64,000 bases of DNA from Paracoccus halophilus (GTDB lineage: Bacteria > Pseudomonadota > Alphaproteobacteria > Rhodobacterales > Rhodobacteraceae). Of the stretch, positions 53,748 to 61,819 are shown piece by piece. The stretch's first letter is position 1. Each line of letters begins with the position of its first letter. Location of the stretch: contig NZ_JRKN01000012.1 in the NCBI RefSeq assembly GCF_000763905.1, positions 29,283 through 93,282 on the forward strand. Reading direction: 5' to 3'. The translations under genes and the position numbers were made by a program. The notes beneath the pieces were generated by a model. The model was not told the origin of the DNA. It did no database searches and saw nothing but the letters and a program-made list of their open reading frames with translations.

Positions 53748-54575
53748 ATGCCGGTCATTCAGCCCTATCCCATCGCCCTGACTATTGCCGGCTCGGACAG
53801 CGGCGGCGGCGCGGGGATACAGGCCGATCTCAAGGCGTTTTCCGCCTTTGGCGTGTACGGCGCATCTGTGATCACAGCGATCACGGCGCAGAATACGCGC
53901 ATCGTCTCGGCCGTCGATCCGGTCAGCCCGGCAATGATCGCCGCGCAGATGGATGCGGTTTTCGGCGATCTCGATGTGCGCGCGGTCAAGATCGGCATGG
54001 TCGGCGGGCCGGATGTGATCACAATTATCGCCCAGCATCTGCGGGCGGTACTGGACTCCAACCCGATCCCGGTGGTCCTGGACCCGGTGATGGTCGCCAA
54101 GACAGGCGACAAGCTGCTCGCGGACGAGGCAGTCTCGGCGCTGCGCGCGGAACTGCTGCCGCTGGCCACGGTGCTGACCCCGAACCTGCCCGAGGCCGCC
54201 CGGCTTCTGGACCGCGATGCCGCCACCACCACCGAGGAAATGACCGAACAGGGCGAGGCATTGCGCGCCCTTGGCGCCGCGAACGTGCTGATGAAGGGCG
54301 GGCATGGCATCGGCGCGACCTGCACCGATCTGCTGATCGGACCCGATCCCCTGACCCTGATCGCCCCGCGACGGCAGACGCGCAACACGCATGGCACCGG
54401 CTGTTCGCAATCCTCGGCCATCGCGGCGGGGCTGGCGCGGGGTAAAACCGTACCGCAGGCGGTGACCCGCGCCCATGAATGGCTGCAGGGCGCCATCGCC
54501 GCCGCCGACAGCCTGGCCGTCGGAATGGGCCATGGTCCGGTACATCATTTCCACGAGATCTGGGACAAGCCATGA
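53748..54575 (+). CDS. thiD: hydroxymethylpyrimidine/phosphomethylpyrimidine kinase
   Basis: Phosphorylates HMP to HMP-P and HMP-PP for thiamine synthesis; 275 aa, ribokinase-like fold. Blocks: TIAGSDSGGGAGIQADLK, VLDPVMVAKTGDKLL, TPNLPEAARLL and NTHGTGCSQSSAIAAGLA with the anion hole and catalytic base. First gene behind the TPP riboswitch. The next gene overlaps it by four bases. It also phosphorylates HMP recovered by TenA. Confidence 0.97.
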   Translation: MPVIQPYPIALTIAGSDSGGGAGIQADLKAFSAFGVYGASVITAITAQNTRIVSAVDPVSPAMIAAQMDAVFGDLDVRAVKIGMVGGPDVITIIAQHLRAVLDSNPIPVVLDPVMVAKTGDKLLADEAVSALRAELLPLATVLTPNLPEAARLLDRDAATTTEEMTEQGEALRALGAANVLMKGGHGIGATCTDLLIGPDPLTLIAPRRQTRNTHGTGCSQSSAIAAGLARGKTVPQAVTRAHEWLQGAIAAADSLAVGMGHGPVHHFHEIWDKP

Positions 54576-55549
54576 CCGCAGCCACCATCCTTGGTGCCGG
54601 CGTCATGGGTCTGGCGATCGCCAGCGAACTGGCCTCGCGCGGGATCATGCCACGGATCATCGACCCGGCCGGCGGCCCCGGCCCGCATGGTTGCAGCTGG
54701 TATGCCGGCGGCATGCTGGCCCCCCATTGCGAGGCCGAAAGCGCCGAGCCCGCCGTGCTGCATCACGGCCTGAAAGCCGCCGAATGGTGGCAGGCCAACG
54801 GTGCCGACATCACCTATGAGGGCACGCTGGTCCTGGCGCCGTCGCGCGACCGGGCGGAACTGGACCGCTTTGCCCGGCTGACGCGCAGCCATGATACCGT
54901 GAGCGCACAGGAAATCGCCGCGCTTGAGCCCGATCTGGAGGACCGCTTCCAGCGCGGGTTGCTCTATCGGACCGAGGCGCATCTGAACCCGCGCGAGGCA
55001 TTGCGAACGCTGCGCGACCGGCTGGCGGCGCAGGGCATCGAGATCGAACCCGACGGCAAGCCCTCGGGCCTGATCGTGGATGCCCGCGGGCTGGCGGCGC
55101 GCGATGCGCTGCCCGACCTGCGCGGTGTGCGCGGCGAAATGCTGGTGCTGCGCTGCCCCGAGGTCACGCTGACCCGCACCATCCGCATGCTGCATCCGCG
55201 CATCCCGCTGTATATCGTGCCGCGCGGCGACGGGCTTTACATGATCGGCGCGACGATGCTGGAGACGGGCGGCAAGCATCGCGTCACCGCGCGTTCGGCG
55301 GTCGAGCTGCTCAACGCCGCCTATGCCCTGCATCCCGGCTTTGCCGAGGCCGAGATTGTCGAGCTTGGCTCGGACGCGCGGCCGGCATTTCCGGACAACC
55401 TGCCCCGCCTGCGCCGGCGCGGCAACACGCTTTACGCAAACGGCCTATACCGCCACGGCTATCTTCTGGCCCCCGCCGTGGCCCGCATGGCCGCCGATCA
55501 TATCCAGACGGGCCAGAAACCGGAGTTCATGGATGAAAATCACCCTTAA
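54572..55549 (+). CDS. thiO: glycine oxidase ThiO
   Basis: FAD enzyme that oxidises glycine to dehydroglycine (iminoacetate) for the thiazole ring; 325 aa. N-terminal dinucleotide motif ILGAGVMGLAIASELASRG, and the DAO-fold C-terminal blocks PLYIVPRGDGLYMIGATM and YANGLYRHGYLLAPAVA. Use of ThiO rather than radical-SAM ThiH indicates oxygen-dependent thiazole synthesis. It overlaps thiS by 17 bases. Confidence 0.94.
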   Translation: MTAATILGAGVMGLAIASELASRGIMPRIIDPAGGPGPHGCSWYAGGMLAPHCEAESAEPAVLHHGLKAAEWWQANGADITYEGTLVLAPSRDRAELDRFARLTRSHDTVSAQEIAALEPDLEDRFQRGLLYRTEAHLNPREALRTLRDRLAAQGIEIEPDGKPSGLIVDARGLAARDALPDLRGVRGEMLVLRCPEVTLTRTIRMLHPRIPLYIVPRGDGLYMIGATMLETGGKHRVTARSAVELLNAAYALHPGFAEAEIVELGSDARPAFPDNLPRLRRRGNTLYANGLYRHGYLLAPAVARMAADHIQTGQKPEFMDENHP

Positions 55550-55730
55550 CGGAGAAATCCGCGACCTGACCGGCCCCAGCGTGCAGGACGTTCTGGCCGA
55601 AATCGGGCTGGGCGCGGCCCGCGTCGCCACCGCGCTGAACGGCGAGTTTCTGCCCGCCGCCATCCGCCCCTCGGCGACGCTGAAGGACGGCGACGCGCTT
55701 GAGGTCGTGGCGCCCATGCAGGGGGGCTGA
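55533..55730 (+). CDS. thiS: sulfur carrier protein ThiS
   Basis: 65-aa ubiquitin-like sulfur carrier. The C-terminal Gly-Gly (MQGG) is adenylated by ThiF and converted to thiocarboxylate, the sulfur donor for ThiG. Start ATG at 55533 lies inside the end of thiO in another frame. Two bases separate it from thiG. Confidence 0.96.
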   Translation: MKITLNGEIRDLTGPSVQDVLAEIGLGAARVATALNGEFLPAAIRPSATLKDGDALEVVAPMQGG

Positions 55731-55732
55731 CC

Positions 55733-56497
55733 ATGCCGCAATTCTACGGAACGCGGGTGGAGAGCGCGCTGATGCTGGGCACGGCGCAATACCCCTCGCC
55801 CAGCATCATGGCGGATGCGTTTCGCGCATCCGGCGCCGGCATCGCCACCGTATCGCTGCGCCGCGAAGGCGGGGCGGGGCAAGATTTCCACAAGCTGATC
55901 AAGGGGCTGGACATCCCGATCCTGCCCAATACCGCCGGCTGCCATTCCCTGCGCGAGGCGGTGACCACCGCGCAGATGGCGCGCGAGCTGTTTGAAACCC
56001 CATGGATCAAGCTGGAGATCATCCGCGACGACGACACCCTGTGCCCCGATGTCGTGGCGCTGGTCGAGGCGGCGCGCGTGCTCTCGGATGACGGTTTTCA
56101 GGTCTTTCCCTATTGCACCGAAGATCTGTCGGTCTGCGGCCGGTTGCTGGATGCGGGCTGCCGGGTGCTGATGCCCTGGGGCGCGCCGATCGGCTCGGGC
56201 CGGGGGCTGAACAACCCTTACGGGCTGCGCAGCCTGCGGGCGCATTTCCCCGATGTGCCGCTGGTCGTGGATGCCGGGATCGGCCTGCCCAGCCATGCCG
56301 CGCAGGCGATGGAACTGGGCTATGACGCGGTGCTGCTGAATACCGCCGTCGCCCGCGCCGGCGACCCGGTCGCGATGGCCCGCGCCATGGCGCTGGCGAT
56401 CGAGGCCGGACAGCTTGCCCACGCCGCGAACCCGATCGAGGCGCGCGACATGGCCGCCCCCTCGACCCCTGTTTTCGGCATGGCCTCCCTGGGATGA
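55733..56497 (+). CDS. thiG: thiazole synthase
   Basis: TIM-barrel enzyme that joins deoxyxylulose 5-phosphate, dehydroglycine and ThiS sulfur into the thiazole; 254 aa. The Schiff-base lysine is K93 in [12 protein letters not shown]. Other blocks: [28 protein letters not shown] and [19 protein letters not shown]. Overlaps thiE by four bases. Confidence 0.97.
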   Translation: MPQFYGTRVESALMLGTAQYPSPSIMADAFRASGAGIATVSLRREGGAGQDFHKLIKGLDIPILPNTAGCHSLREAVTTAQMARELFETPWIKLEIIRDDDTLCPDVVALVEAARVLSDDGFQVFPYCTEDLSVCGRLLDAGCRVLMPWGAPIGSGRGLNNPYGLRSLRAHFPDVPLVVDAGIGLPSHAAQAMELGYDAVLLNTAVARAGDPVAMARAMALAIEAGQLAHAANPIEARDMAAPSTPVFGMASLG

Positions 56498-57099
56498 GAA
56501 TGACAAGACTGCCCCGCTTTTACCCGATTTTCGACAGCTCGGACTGGTTGCGCCGCGCGCTGCCCCTGGGCGTGAAACTGGTACAGATCCGGATCAAGGA
56601 TCTGCCGCCCGCAAGATTGCTGGGCGAACTGGCCCTGTGTCAGAAGCTTTGCCGCGAACATGGCGCGACGCTGGTGGTCAACGATCACTGGCGGGCGGCG
56701 ATCGACCTTGGCTGCGATTTCATCCATCTGGGGCAAGAGGATCTGGACGAGGCCGATATCCCCGCCATTCGCAAGGCGGGGCTGCGGCTGGGCGTCTCGA
56801 CCCACGATCACGCGGAGCTGGACCGCGCGCTGGCGCTTGAGCCGGATTACATCGCCCTGGGCCCGGTCTGGCCCACCATCCTGAAAAAGATGAAATGGGA
56901 ACGGCAGGGGCTCGAACGCGTGTCGGAATGGCGCAGGCTGGTCGGGGCGATACCGCTTGTCGCCATCGGCGGCGTGACCCCCGAACGCGCGCTGCAGGCG
57001 TTCCGGGCGGGGGCCGACATCGCCTCGGCCGTGACCGATATCACGCTGAACCCGGACCCCGAGGCGCGCATCGGCGAATGGCTCAAGGTGACGCAATGA
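56494..57099 (+). CDS. thiE: thiamine phosphate synthase
   Basis: Couples HMP-PP with thiazole phosphate to thiamine phosphate; 201 aa, TIM barrel. Blocks: [48 protein letters not shown] and [11 protein letters not shown]. The segment after GPVWPT ([11 protein letters not shown]) differs from the common TATK loop, marking an alphaproteobacterial subtype. Overlaps thiF by four bases. Confidence 0.93.
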   Translation: MRMTRLPRFYPIFDSSDWLRRALPLGVKLVQIRIKDLPPARLLGELALCQKLCREHGATLVVNDHWRAAIDLGCDFIHLGQEDLDEADIPAIRKAGLRLGVSTHDHAELDRALALEPDYIALGPVWPTILKKMKWERQGLERVSEWRRLVGAIPLVAIGGVTPERALQAFRAGADIASAVTDITLNPDPEARIGEWLKVTQ

Positions 57100-58055
57100 G
57101 CCGCTATCTGCGCCAGATGGTCCTGCCGGAAATGGGCGCCCCGGGACAGGCGCGCATCGCCGCCGCCCATCTGCTGGTCGTCGGCGCGGGCGCGCTTGGC
57201 GTGCCGGTGCTGCAATATCTGGCGGGCGCCGGGATCGGCCATATCACGCTGATCGACCCCGACACGGTCGAGGAAAGCAACCTGCACCGCCAGCCGCTGT
57301 ATCGCATGAAGGATATCGGCCAGGCCAAGGTCCGCGCCGCCGCGCAGGCCGTGGCGCGCCTGAACCCCGAGGTCGGGATCACCGCGCTGGTCGATCGCCT
57401 GACCCCGGCGAACGCGCCCGCGCTGATCGCACAGGCCGATCTGGTGCTGGATTGCGCCGACAGCTACGCGGCCAGCTATACGCTGTCGGATGCCTGCCTG
57501 CCGGCGGGGAAGCCGCTGATCTCGGCCTCGGCCCTGGGCATCGCGGGCTATGTCGGCGGCTTTTGCGGCACCGCGCCCAGCCTGCGGGCGCTGTTTCCCG
57601 ACCCGCCCGACAGCGGCCAGACCTGCGCCACGGCGGGCGTGCTGGGTCCGGTGGTCGGCATGCTCGGCTGCCTGCAGGCACAGATGGCGCTGTCGGTCCT
57701 GCTGGGACTCAGCCCCTCGCCTCTGGGTCAGTTCATCCGCTACGAAGGCGGCCGTTTCACGCAGTTCCGCTTTGACCGCGCGCCGGAGAACCCCGGCCCC
57801 CGCTTCATCGCCCGCGAAGAGATCACCAGGGGCGACATGGTCATCGACCTGCGCCCCGAGGACGAAGCCCCGCACAAGGCGACCGCCACCGCGCTGCGCA
57901 TCCCCGGTTACGGCGAAACCGGCCCCCTGCCCGCACCGGACCAGCGTCTGGTCCTGGCCTGCCGCTCGGGGTTGCGGTCATGGTGCGCGGCCGATGCGCT
58001 GTCCCGCCGCTGGAGCGGCGAAATCACCCTTTTGGCACTTGGAGAAGACAATTGA
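57096..58055 (+). CDS. thiF: ThiF-type adenylyltransferase fused to a rhodanese-like domain
   Basis: 319 aa. Residues 1-225 are an E1-like domain: VVGAGALGVPVLQYLAGAG, DPDTVEESNLHRQPLY, and the conserved Cys177 in QTCATAGVLGP. The CxxC pairs that bind zinc in MoeB/ThiF are not visible (the site reads PSLRALFP). Residues 240-319 are rhodanese-like, with DMVIDLR and the active loop C289-R-S-G-L-R-S. The protein could activate ThiS and also carry the persulfide sulfur. The order resembles MoeZ/MOCS3, but the operon argues for thiazole synthesis. It overlaps thiY by four bases (TTGA). Confidence 0.9.
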   Translation: MSRYLRQMVLPEMGAPGQARIAAAHLLVVGAGALGVPVLQYLAGAGIGHITLIDPDTVEESNLHRQPLYRMKDIGQAKVRAAAQAVARLNPEVGITALVDRLTPANAPALIAQADLVLDCADSYAASYTLSDACLPAGKPLISASALGIAGYVGGFCGTAPSLRALFPDPPDSGQTCATAGVLGPVVGMLGCLQAQMALSVLLGLSPSPLGQFIRYEGGRFTQFRFDRAPENPGPRFIAREEITRGDMVIDLRPEDEAPHKATATALRIPGYGETGPLPAPDQRLVLACRSGLRSWCAADALSRRWSGEITLLALGEDN

Positions 58056-58996
58056 TAAAGCACGTCACGCTTGCCGCCGCCATTGCGCTGCTGGCGCAGC
58101 CGGCATTCGCGCAGGACAGGGTCTCGCTGATCCTTGACTGGTTCGTGAACCCGGATCACGGCCCGATCATCGTGGCGCAGGAAAAGGGCTTTTTCGCCGA
58201 AGAGGGGCTGGAGGTCGAGATCGTCGCCCCCGCCGATCCCGCCGATCCGCCGAAGCTGGTCGCCGCCGGCCAGGCCGATTTCGCGATCAGCTACCAGCCG
58301 CAGCTGCATCTGCAGGTGCATGAGGGGCTGCCGCTCAGGCGCATCGGCACGCTGGTCGCGACGCCGCTGAACTGCCTGATGGTCAGGGCCGACGGGCCGG
58401 TGCAGGAAGTCGCGGACCTCAAGGGCAAGAAGGTCGGCTATTCCGTCTCCGGGGTCGAAAGCGCCCTGATCCGCGCCATTCTGGACGATGCCGGGCTGGG
58501 CATGGACGACATCGAGATGATCAACGTGAACTGGTCGCTTTCGCCGGCGCTGATCAGCGGCCAGGTCGATGCGACCATCGGCGGCTATCGCAACTTCGAA
58601 CTGACCCAGATGCGGCTGGAAGGCGCCGAAGGCCGCTGTTTCTATGTCGAGGAACAGGGCGTGCCGACCTATGACGAGCTGATCATCGTCGCCAACCCGG
58701 ACAAGCTCGACCCGGAACAGGGCCGCGCCCTGCTGCGCGCGGTCGAGCGTGGCGCGCAATACATGATCAACCATCCCGACGAGGCATGGCAGCTTTTCTC
58801 GGCCACCGCGCCCGACCTGCGGGACGAATTGAACACACAGGCGTGGAAGGACACCCTGCCGCGGTTCTCGCAAAGCCCCGCCGCGCTGGATCAGGGCCGC
58901 TATGCCCGGTTCGAGCAGTTCCTTTTCGATGCCGGGCTGGTGGACAGCATATTGCCGGTTTCCGATCTTGCCATGGATCTGGGAGCAGACAAATGA
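58052..58996 (+). CDS. thiY: ThiY-like binding protein for thiamine-derived pyrimidine
   Basis: 314-aa periplasmic NMT1/THI5-like protein with a signal peptide ending near AQPAFAQ. ThiY binds formylaminopyrimidine (FAMP) formed from degraded thiamine. Blocks: LILDWFVNPDHGPIIVAQEKG, QADFAISYQPQLHLQV, YSVSGVESALIRAILDDAG. The start is TTG with GGAG seven bases upstream, overlapping the thiF stop. It is coupled to tenA. Confidence 0.92.
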   Translation: MIKHVTLAAAIALLAQPAFAQDRVSLILDWFVNPDHGPIIVAQEKGFFAEEGLEVEIVAPADPADPPKLVAAGQADFAISYQPQLHLQVHEGLPLRRIGTLVATPLNCLMVRADGPVQEVADLKGKKVGYSVSGVESALIRAILDDAGLGMDDIEMINVNWSLSPALISGQVDATIGGYRNFELTQMRLEGAEGRCFYVEEQGVPTYDELIIVANPDKLDPEQGRALLRAVERGAQYMINHPDEAWQLFSATAPDLRDELNTQAWKDTLPRFSQSPAALDQGRYARFEQFLFDAGLVDSILPVSDLAMDLGADK

Positions 58997-59661
58997 ACTA
59001 CGGCCTGAGCTTCGCCAGATTTCGCGCGGCGGCGCCGGAATGGGACGCCTATACCCGCCACCCCTTCGTTCAGGGACTGGCCGATGGCAGCCTGCCGCGC
59101 CAGGATTTTCTGAACTACCTCGTCCAGGACTATCTGTTTCTGATCCAGTTCGCGCGGGCCTGGGCGCTGGCCGTGGTCAAGGCCGGCGATCTCGATGAGA
59201 TGCGCACCTGTTCCGCCACGGTCCACACGCTGCTCGATCACGAACTCGCGCTGCATGTGCGCACCTGCGCCGCCGCCGGCATCGACATCCAGACCATCCT
59301 CACCACGCCCGAGGCGAATACGAACATGGCCTATACGCGCTATGTCCTCGCCACCGGCTTCGCCGGCGATTTCCTCGACCTGCTGGCGGCGCTGATGCCC
59401 TGCGTGATGGGCTATGGCGAGATCGGCGCCCGGCTGGCGCAGGAGGCCGCGAAGGATACGCCCTATCGCGACTGGATCGAGGTCTATTCCGGCAAGGAAT
59501 ATCAGCAGGCCTGCATCGATGCCGGCGCATTGCTGGACAGCGCCATTCGCAAGCGCCTGGGCGATGACCCCGAAAGCAGCCCCCGCTGGACGGCGCTGAC
59601 CGAGCATTTCGCCGCCGCCACCCGGCTCGAGGTCGGGTTCTGGGGCCTGGGGACGACATGA
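58993..59661 (+). CDS. tenA: aminopyrimidine aminohydrolase TenA
   Basis: 222-aa helical enzyme that hydrolyses 4-amino-5-aminomethyl-2-methylpyrimidine to HMP in thiamine salvage. The catalytic Cys is C137 in LMPCVMGYGEIG, with the active-site pocket YLVQDYLFLIQFARAW and the C-terminal FWGLG. Its place between thiY and thiZ matches the known salvage pathway. The deformylase step enzyme (YlmB type) is not in the operon. Confidence 0.94.
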   Translation: MNYGLSFARFRAAAPEWDAYTRHPFVQGLADGSLPRQDFLNYLVQDYLFLIQFARAWALAVVKAGDLDEMRTCSATVHTLLDHELALHVRTCAAAGIDIQTILTTPEANTNMAYTRYVLATGFAGDFLDLLAALMPCVMGYGEIGARLAQEAAKDTPYRDWIEVYSGKEYQQACIDAGALLDSAIRKRLGDDPESSPRWTALTEHFAAATRLEVGFWGLGTT

Positions 59662-60473
59662 ACAGGCTCGCCGACCCGGCCGCGACCCCGGCCGCCAGCC
59701 TCAGCGGCCGCGCCTGGGTCGGTGAGGCGCCGCTTTTCGCCCCGGTCGATCTGGTGCTGGAACGCGGTCGCTGGACCTGCCTGCTTGGCCCCTCGGGCGT
59801 CGGCAAATCGACGATCCTGCGGCTGATCGCGGGGCTGGATACCGGCGTCCGCTTCGACGGAAAGGTGCATCGCGACCAGCCCGTCGCCCTGATGGCCCAG
59901 GATCCCGGGCTGATCCCGTGGCTCGACGTGACCGGAAACGTCACCCTGGGCGCGCGGTTGCGCGGCACTCTGCCAATCTCCTTCATGGCAAAATATCCCG
60001 GGGGGCGCCCATCCGGCCCCGGCAAGGGGACGGATGGGCGGGGGGCAGCGCCCCCCGCCGACAGTGCCGCGCGCGCCGACGCCCTGATCCGGGCGGTCGG
60101 CCTGTCGGATCGCGCGGATCACCGCCCCGACCGGCTGTCGGGTGGCCAGCGCCAGCGCGTCGCGCTGGCCCGCACCCTGTTCGAGGACCGGCCGCTGGTG
60201 CTGCTGGACGAACCCTTCTCGGCGCTGGACGCGCGCACGCGGGCGCAGATGCAGGAACTCTCGGCCGGGCTGCTGGCCGGCCGCAGCGTGCTGCTGGTCA
60301 CCCATGACCCGGCCGAGGCCGCGCGTCTGGGCGATCGCATCCTGCTTTTGCGCGAACAGGGGCTGAGCGAATGCCCCGCCCCGCCGCCGCGCCGGCAAGG
60401 CCATGCCCGGCCCTATGACGCGCTCGAGGTGCTCGCCATGCAAGCCGATCTGATGCGCAGGATGATGGCATGA
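59658..60473 (+). CDS. thiZ: ThiZ-like ABC ATPase with a repeat-derived insertion
   Basis: 271-aa ATPase of the FAMP importer: Walker A GPSGVGKST, Q-loop MAQDPGLIPW, signature LSGGQRQRVALARTL, Walker B LVLLDEPFSALDART, H-loop VTHDPAEAARLG. Between the Q-loop and the signature, residues about 110-136 are a Gly/Pro/Arg-rich segment (MAKYPGGRPSGPGKGTDG and on) coded by a copy of the interspersed hairpin repeat (59989-60060). It keeps the frame, making the protein about 25 residues longer than needed. Function is probably retained because all motifs are intact and thiX follows in overlap. Confidence 0.93.
   Translation: MNRLADPAATPAASLSGRAWVGEAPLFAPVDLVLERGRWTCLLGPSGVGKSTILRLIAGLDTGVRFDGKVHRDQPVALMAQDPGLIPWLDVTGNVTLGARLRGTLPISFMAKYPGGRPSGPGKGTDGRGAAPPADSAARADALIRAVGLSDRADHRPDRLSGGQRQRVALARTLFEDRPLVLLDEPFSALDARTRAQMQELSAGLLAGRSVLLVTHDPAEAARLGDRILLLREQGLSECPAPPPRRQGHARPYDALEVLAMQADLMRRMMA
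59989..60060 (+). repeat. interspersed hairpin repeat inserted in the thiZ reading frame
   Basis: Begins CAAAATATCCCGGGGGG and contains two hairpins: 60007-60015 with 60031-60039 (9 bp, plus CCCC/GGGG inside) and 60039-60046 with 60050-60057 (8 bp). The end matches the G/C hairpin in the folD-purU gap (11410-11454). The length lost or gained is a multiple of three for the frame. Confidence 0.75.
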
Positions 60474-61201
60474 AGACGCTGGCCGTGCTTGTCGCCACGA
60501 TCCTTGCCGCCTGGCAGGGGATCATCTGGCTCTCCGACATCCCGCCGTTTCTGCTGCCTTCGCCGCTGGCCGTGGCGCAGGCGCTCTGGCTGAACCGGGT
60601 CGAGATCCTGCGCCATGCGGGTTTCACCCTGACCGAGGTGGTGCTGGGCTTTGCCATTGGCGCCGCGATCGGCGCCGCGCTGGCGGTTTCCATGGGGTTC
60701 TCGGCAAGGCTGAGCGGCGTGCTGCGCCCGATCCTGACCTTCAGCCAGACGATCCCGGTCTTTGCGCTGGCGCCGATCCTGACGCTCTGGCTGGGCTTCG
60801 GCATCGCGCCCAAGATCGCGGTGACCGTGCTGATCGTCTTTTTCCCGGTCGCCAGCGCCTTTCTGGACGGGCTGAGCCGGACGCCACAGGCAGCGCTGGA
60901 TCTGGCCCATGTCATGGGCGCCCCGCGCGGGCGCATCATGTGGCATCTGCGGGTGCCGGCAGCGCTGCCGCAACTGGCGACCGGGCTGCGGCTGGCGGCG
61001 GTCTATGCGCCGATCGGCGCGGTGATCGGCGAATGGGTCGGCGGCGCGCGGGGCCTCGGCGCGCTGATGATCCACGCGAACGGCCGGATGAAGACCGATC
61101 TCGTCTTCGCCGCCCTGCTGATGCTGTCGCTGATGACGGTGATCTTCGCGCGGCTGGTCTCGCTGGGGCTGCACCGGATCTGGCGCCGCTACGGGGTCTG
61201 A
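60470..61201 (+). CDS. thiX: ThiX-like ABC permease
   Basis: 243-aa permease of the FAMP importer, five to six membrane helices and the coupling loop LDGLSRTPQAALDLAHVMGA. It overlaps thiZ by four bases and closes the operon. Its 3' end overlaps the convergent mobA by 13 bases, leaving no room for a terminator between them. Confidence 0.93.
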   Translation: MKTLAVLVATILAAWQGIIWLSDIPPFLLPSPLAVAQALWLNRVEILRHAGFTLTEVVLGFAIGAAIGAALAVSMGFSARLSGVLRPILTFSQTIPVFALAPILTLWLGFGIAPKIAVTVLIVFFPVASAFLDGLSRTPQAALDLAHVMGAPRGRIMWHLRVPAALPQLATGLRLAAVYAPIGAVIGEWVGGARGLGALMIHANGRMKTDLVFAALLMLSLMTVIFARLVSLGLHRIWRRYGV

Positions 61202-61800
61202 AGCAGCGCCTCGGCCCGCGCGACATCCCCGGGCGTGTTCAGGTTCAGAAAGGGATCGACCGGCTGGCTGTCAAAGACCGCGCGGCCGGGATCGAAGCGG
61301 GCGGCGAACAGCCCGATGCGGTGCTGGCCCGCCTCCAGCGCCGCGCGCATGTCGCCGGCCAGCGCCACCGGCCAGAGCGCGCAGGTCGGGTGATCGCGCA
61401 GCAGGCCGCCGGCATCGGGGCTGGCGGCGATGGCGATGCCCGACCGCCCGGCCGCCTCGCACAGGCGCCAGACCAGATCCCGGGGCAGAAAGGGCGTATC
61501 CACGCTGACGCTGACCAGGCTTTCCGCGCCCTGCCCGGCCGCCCATTCCATGCCGGCCAGAACCCCGGCCATCGGCCCGGCGAAACCGGCGAAACTGTCG
61601 GAGATGACCGGCAGGTCATAGGCCGCGAACGGCGCCGCCTCGCCATTGGCATTCAGGGCCAGCGGGCCGGCCTGCGGGCGCAGCCGGGCGATGACGCGGG
61701 AAAGCAGCGTCTCGCCCGCCAGCATCCGCAGCGCCTTGTTGCCGCCGCCCATGCGCCGCGACAGGCCGCCGGCCAGGATGACGGCGGGGATCCGCTTCAT
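61189..61800 (-). CDS. mobA: molybdenum cofactor guanylyltransferase
   Basis: Attaches GMP to molybdopterin to form the MGD cofactor used by enzymes such as nitrate reductase; 203 aa. N-terminal GTP loop AVILAGGLSRRMGGGNKAL, Asp in SVSVDTPFLPRDLV and NLNTPGDVARAEALL at the end. The start is the ATG at 61800. It lies 19 bases downstream of fghA on the same strand. Confidence 0.94.
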   Translation of the reverse strand: MKRIPAVILAGGLSRRMGGGNKALRMLAGETLLSRVIARLRPQAGPLALNANGEAAPFAAYDLPVISDSFAGFAGPMAGVLAGMEWAAGQGAESLVSVSVDTPFLPRDLVWRLCEAAGRSGIAIAASPDAGGLLRDHPTCALWPVALAGDMRAALEAGQHRIGLFAARFDPGRAVFDSQPVDPFLNLNTPGDVARAEALLQTP

Positions 61801-61819
61801 CTTGCCGCCATGGCGCGGA

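Noticed and set aside
58052..60473. Reading thiY/thiZ/thiX as a taurine or sulfonate importer
   Set aside because: The interleaved tenA and the upstream thi genes under a TPP riboswitch make thiamine-derived pyrimidine the far better substrate.
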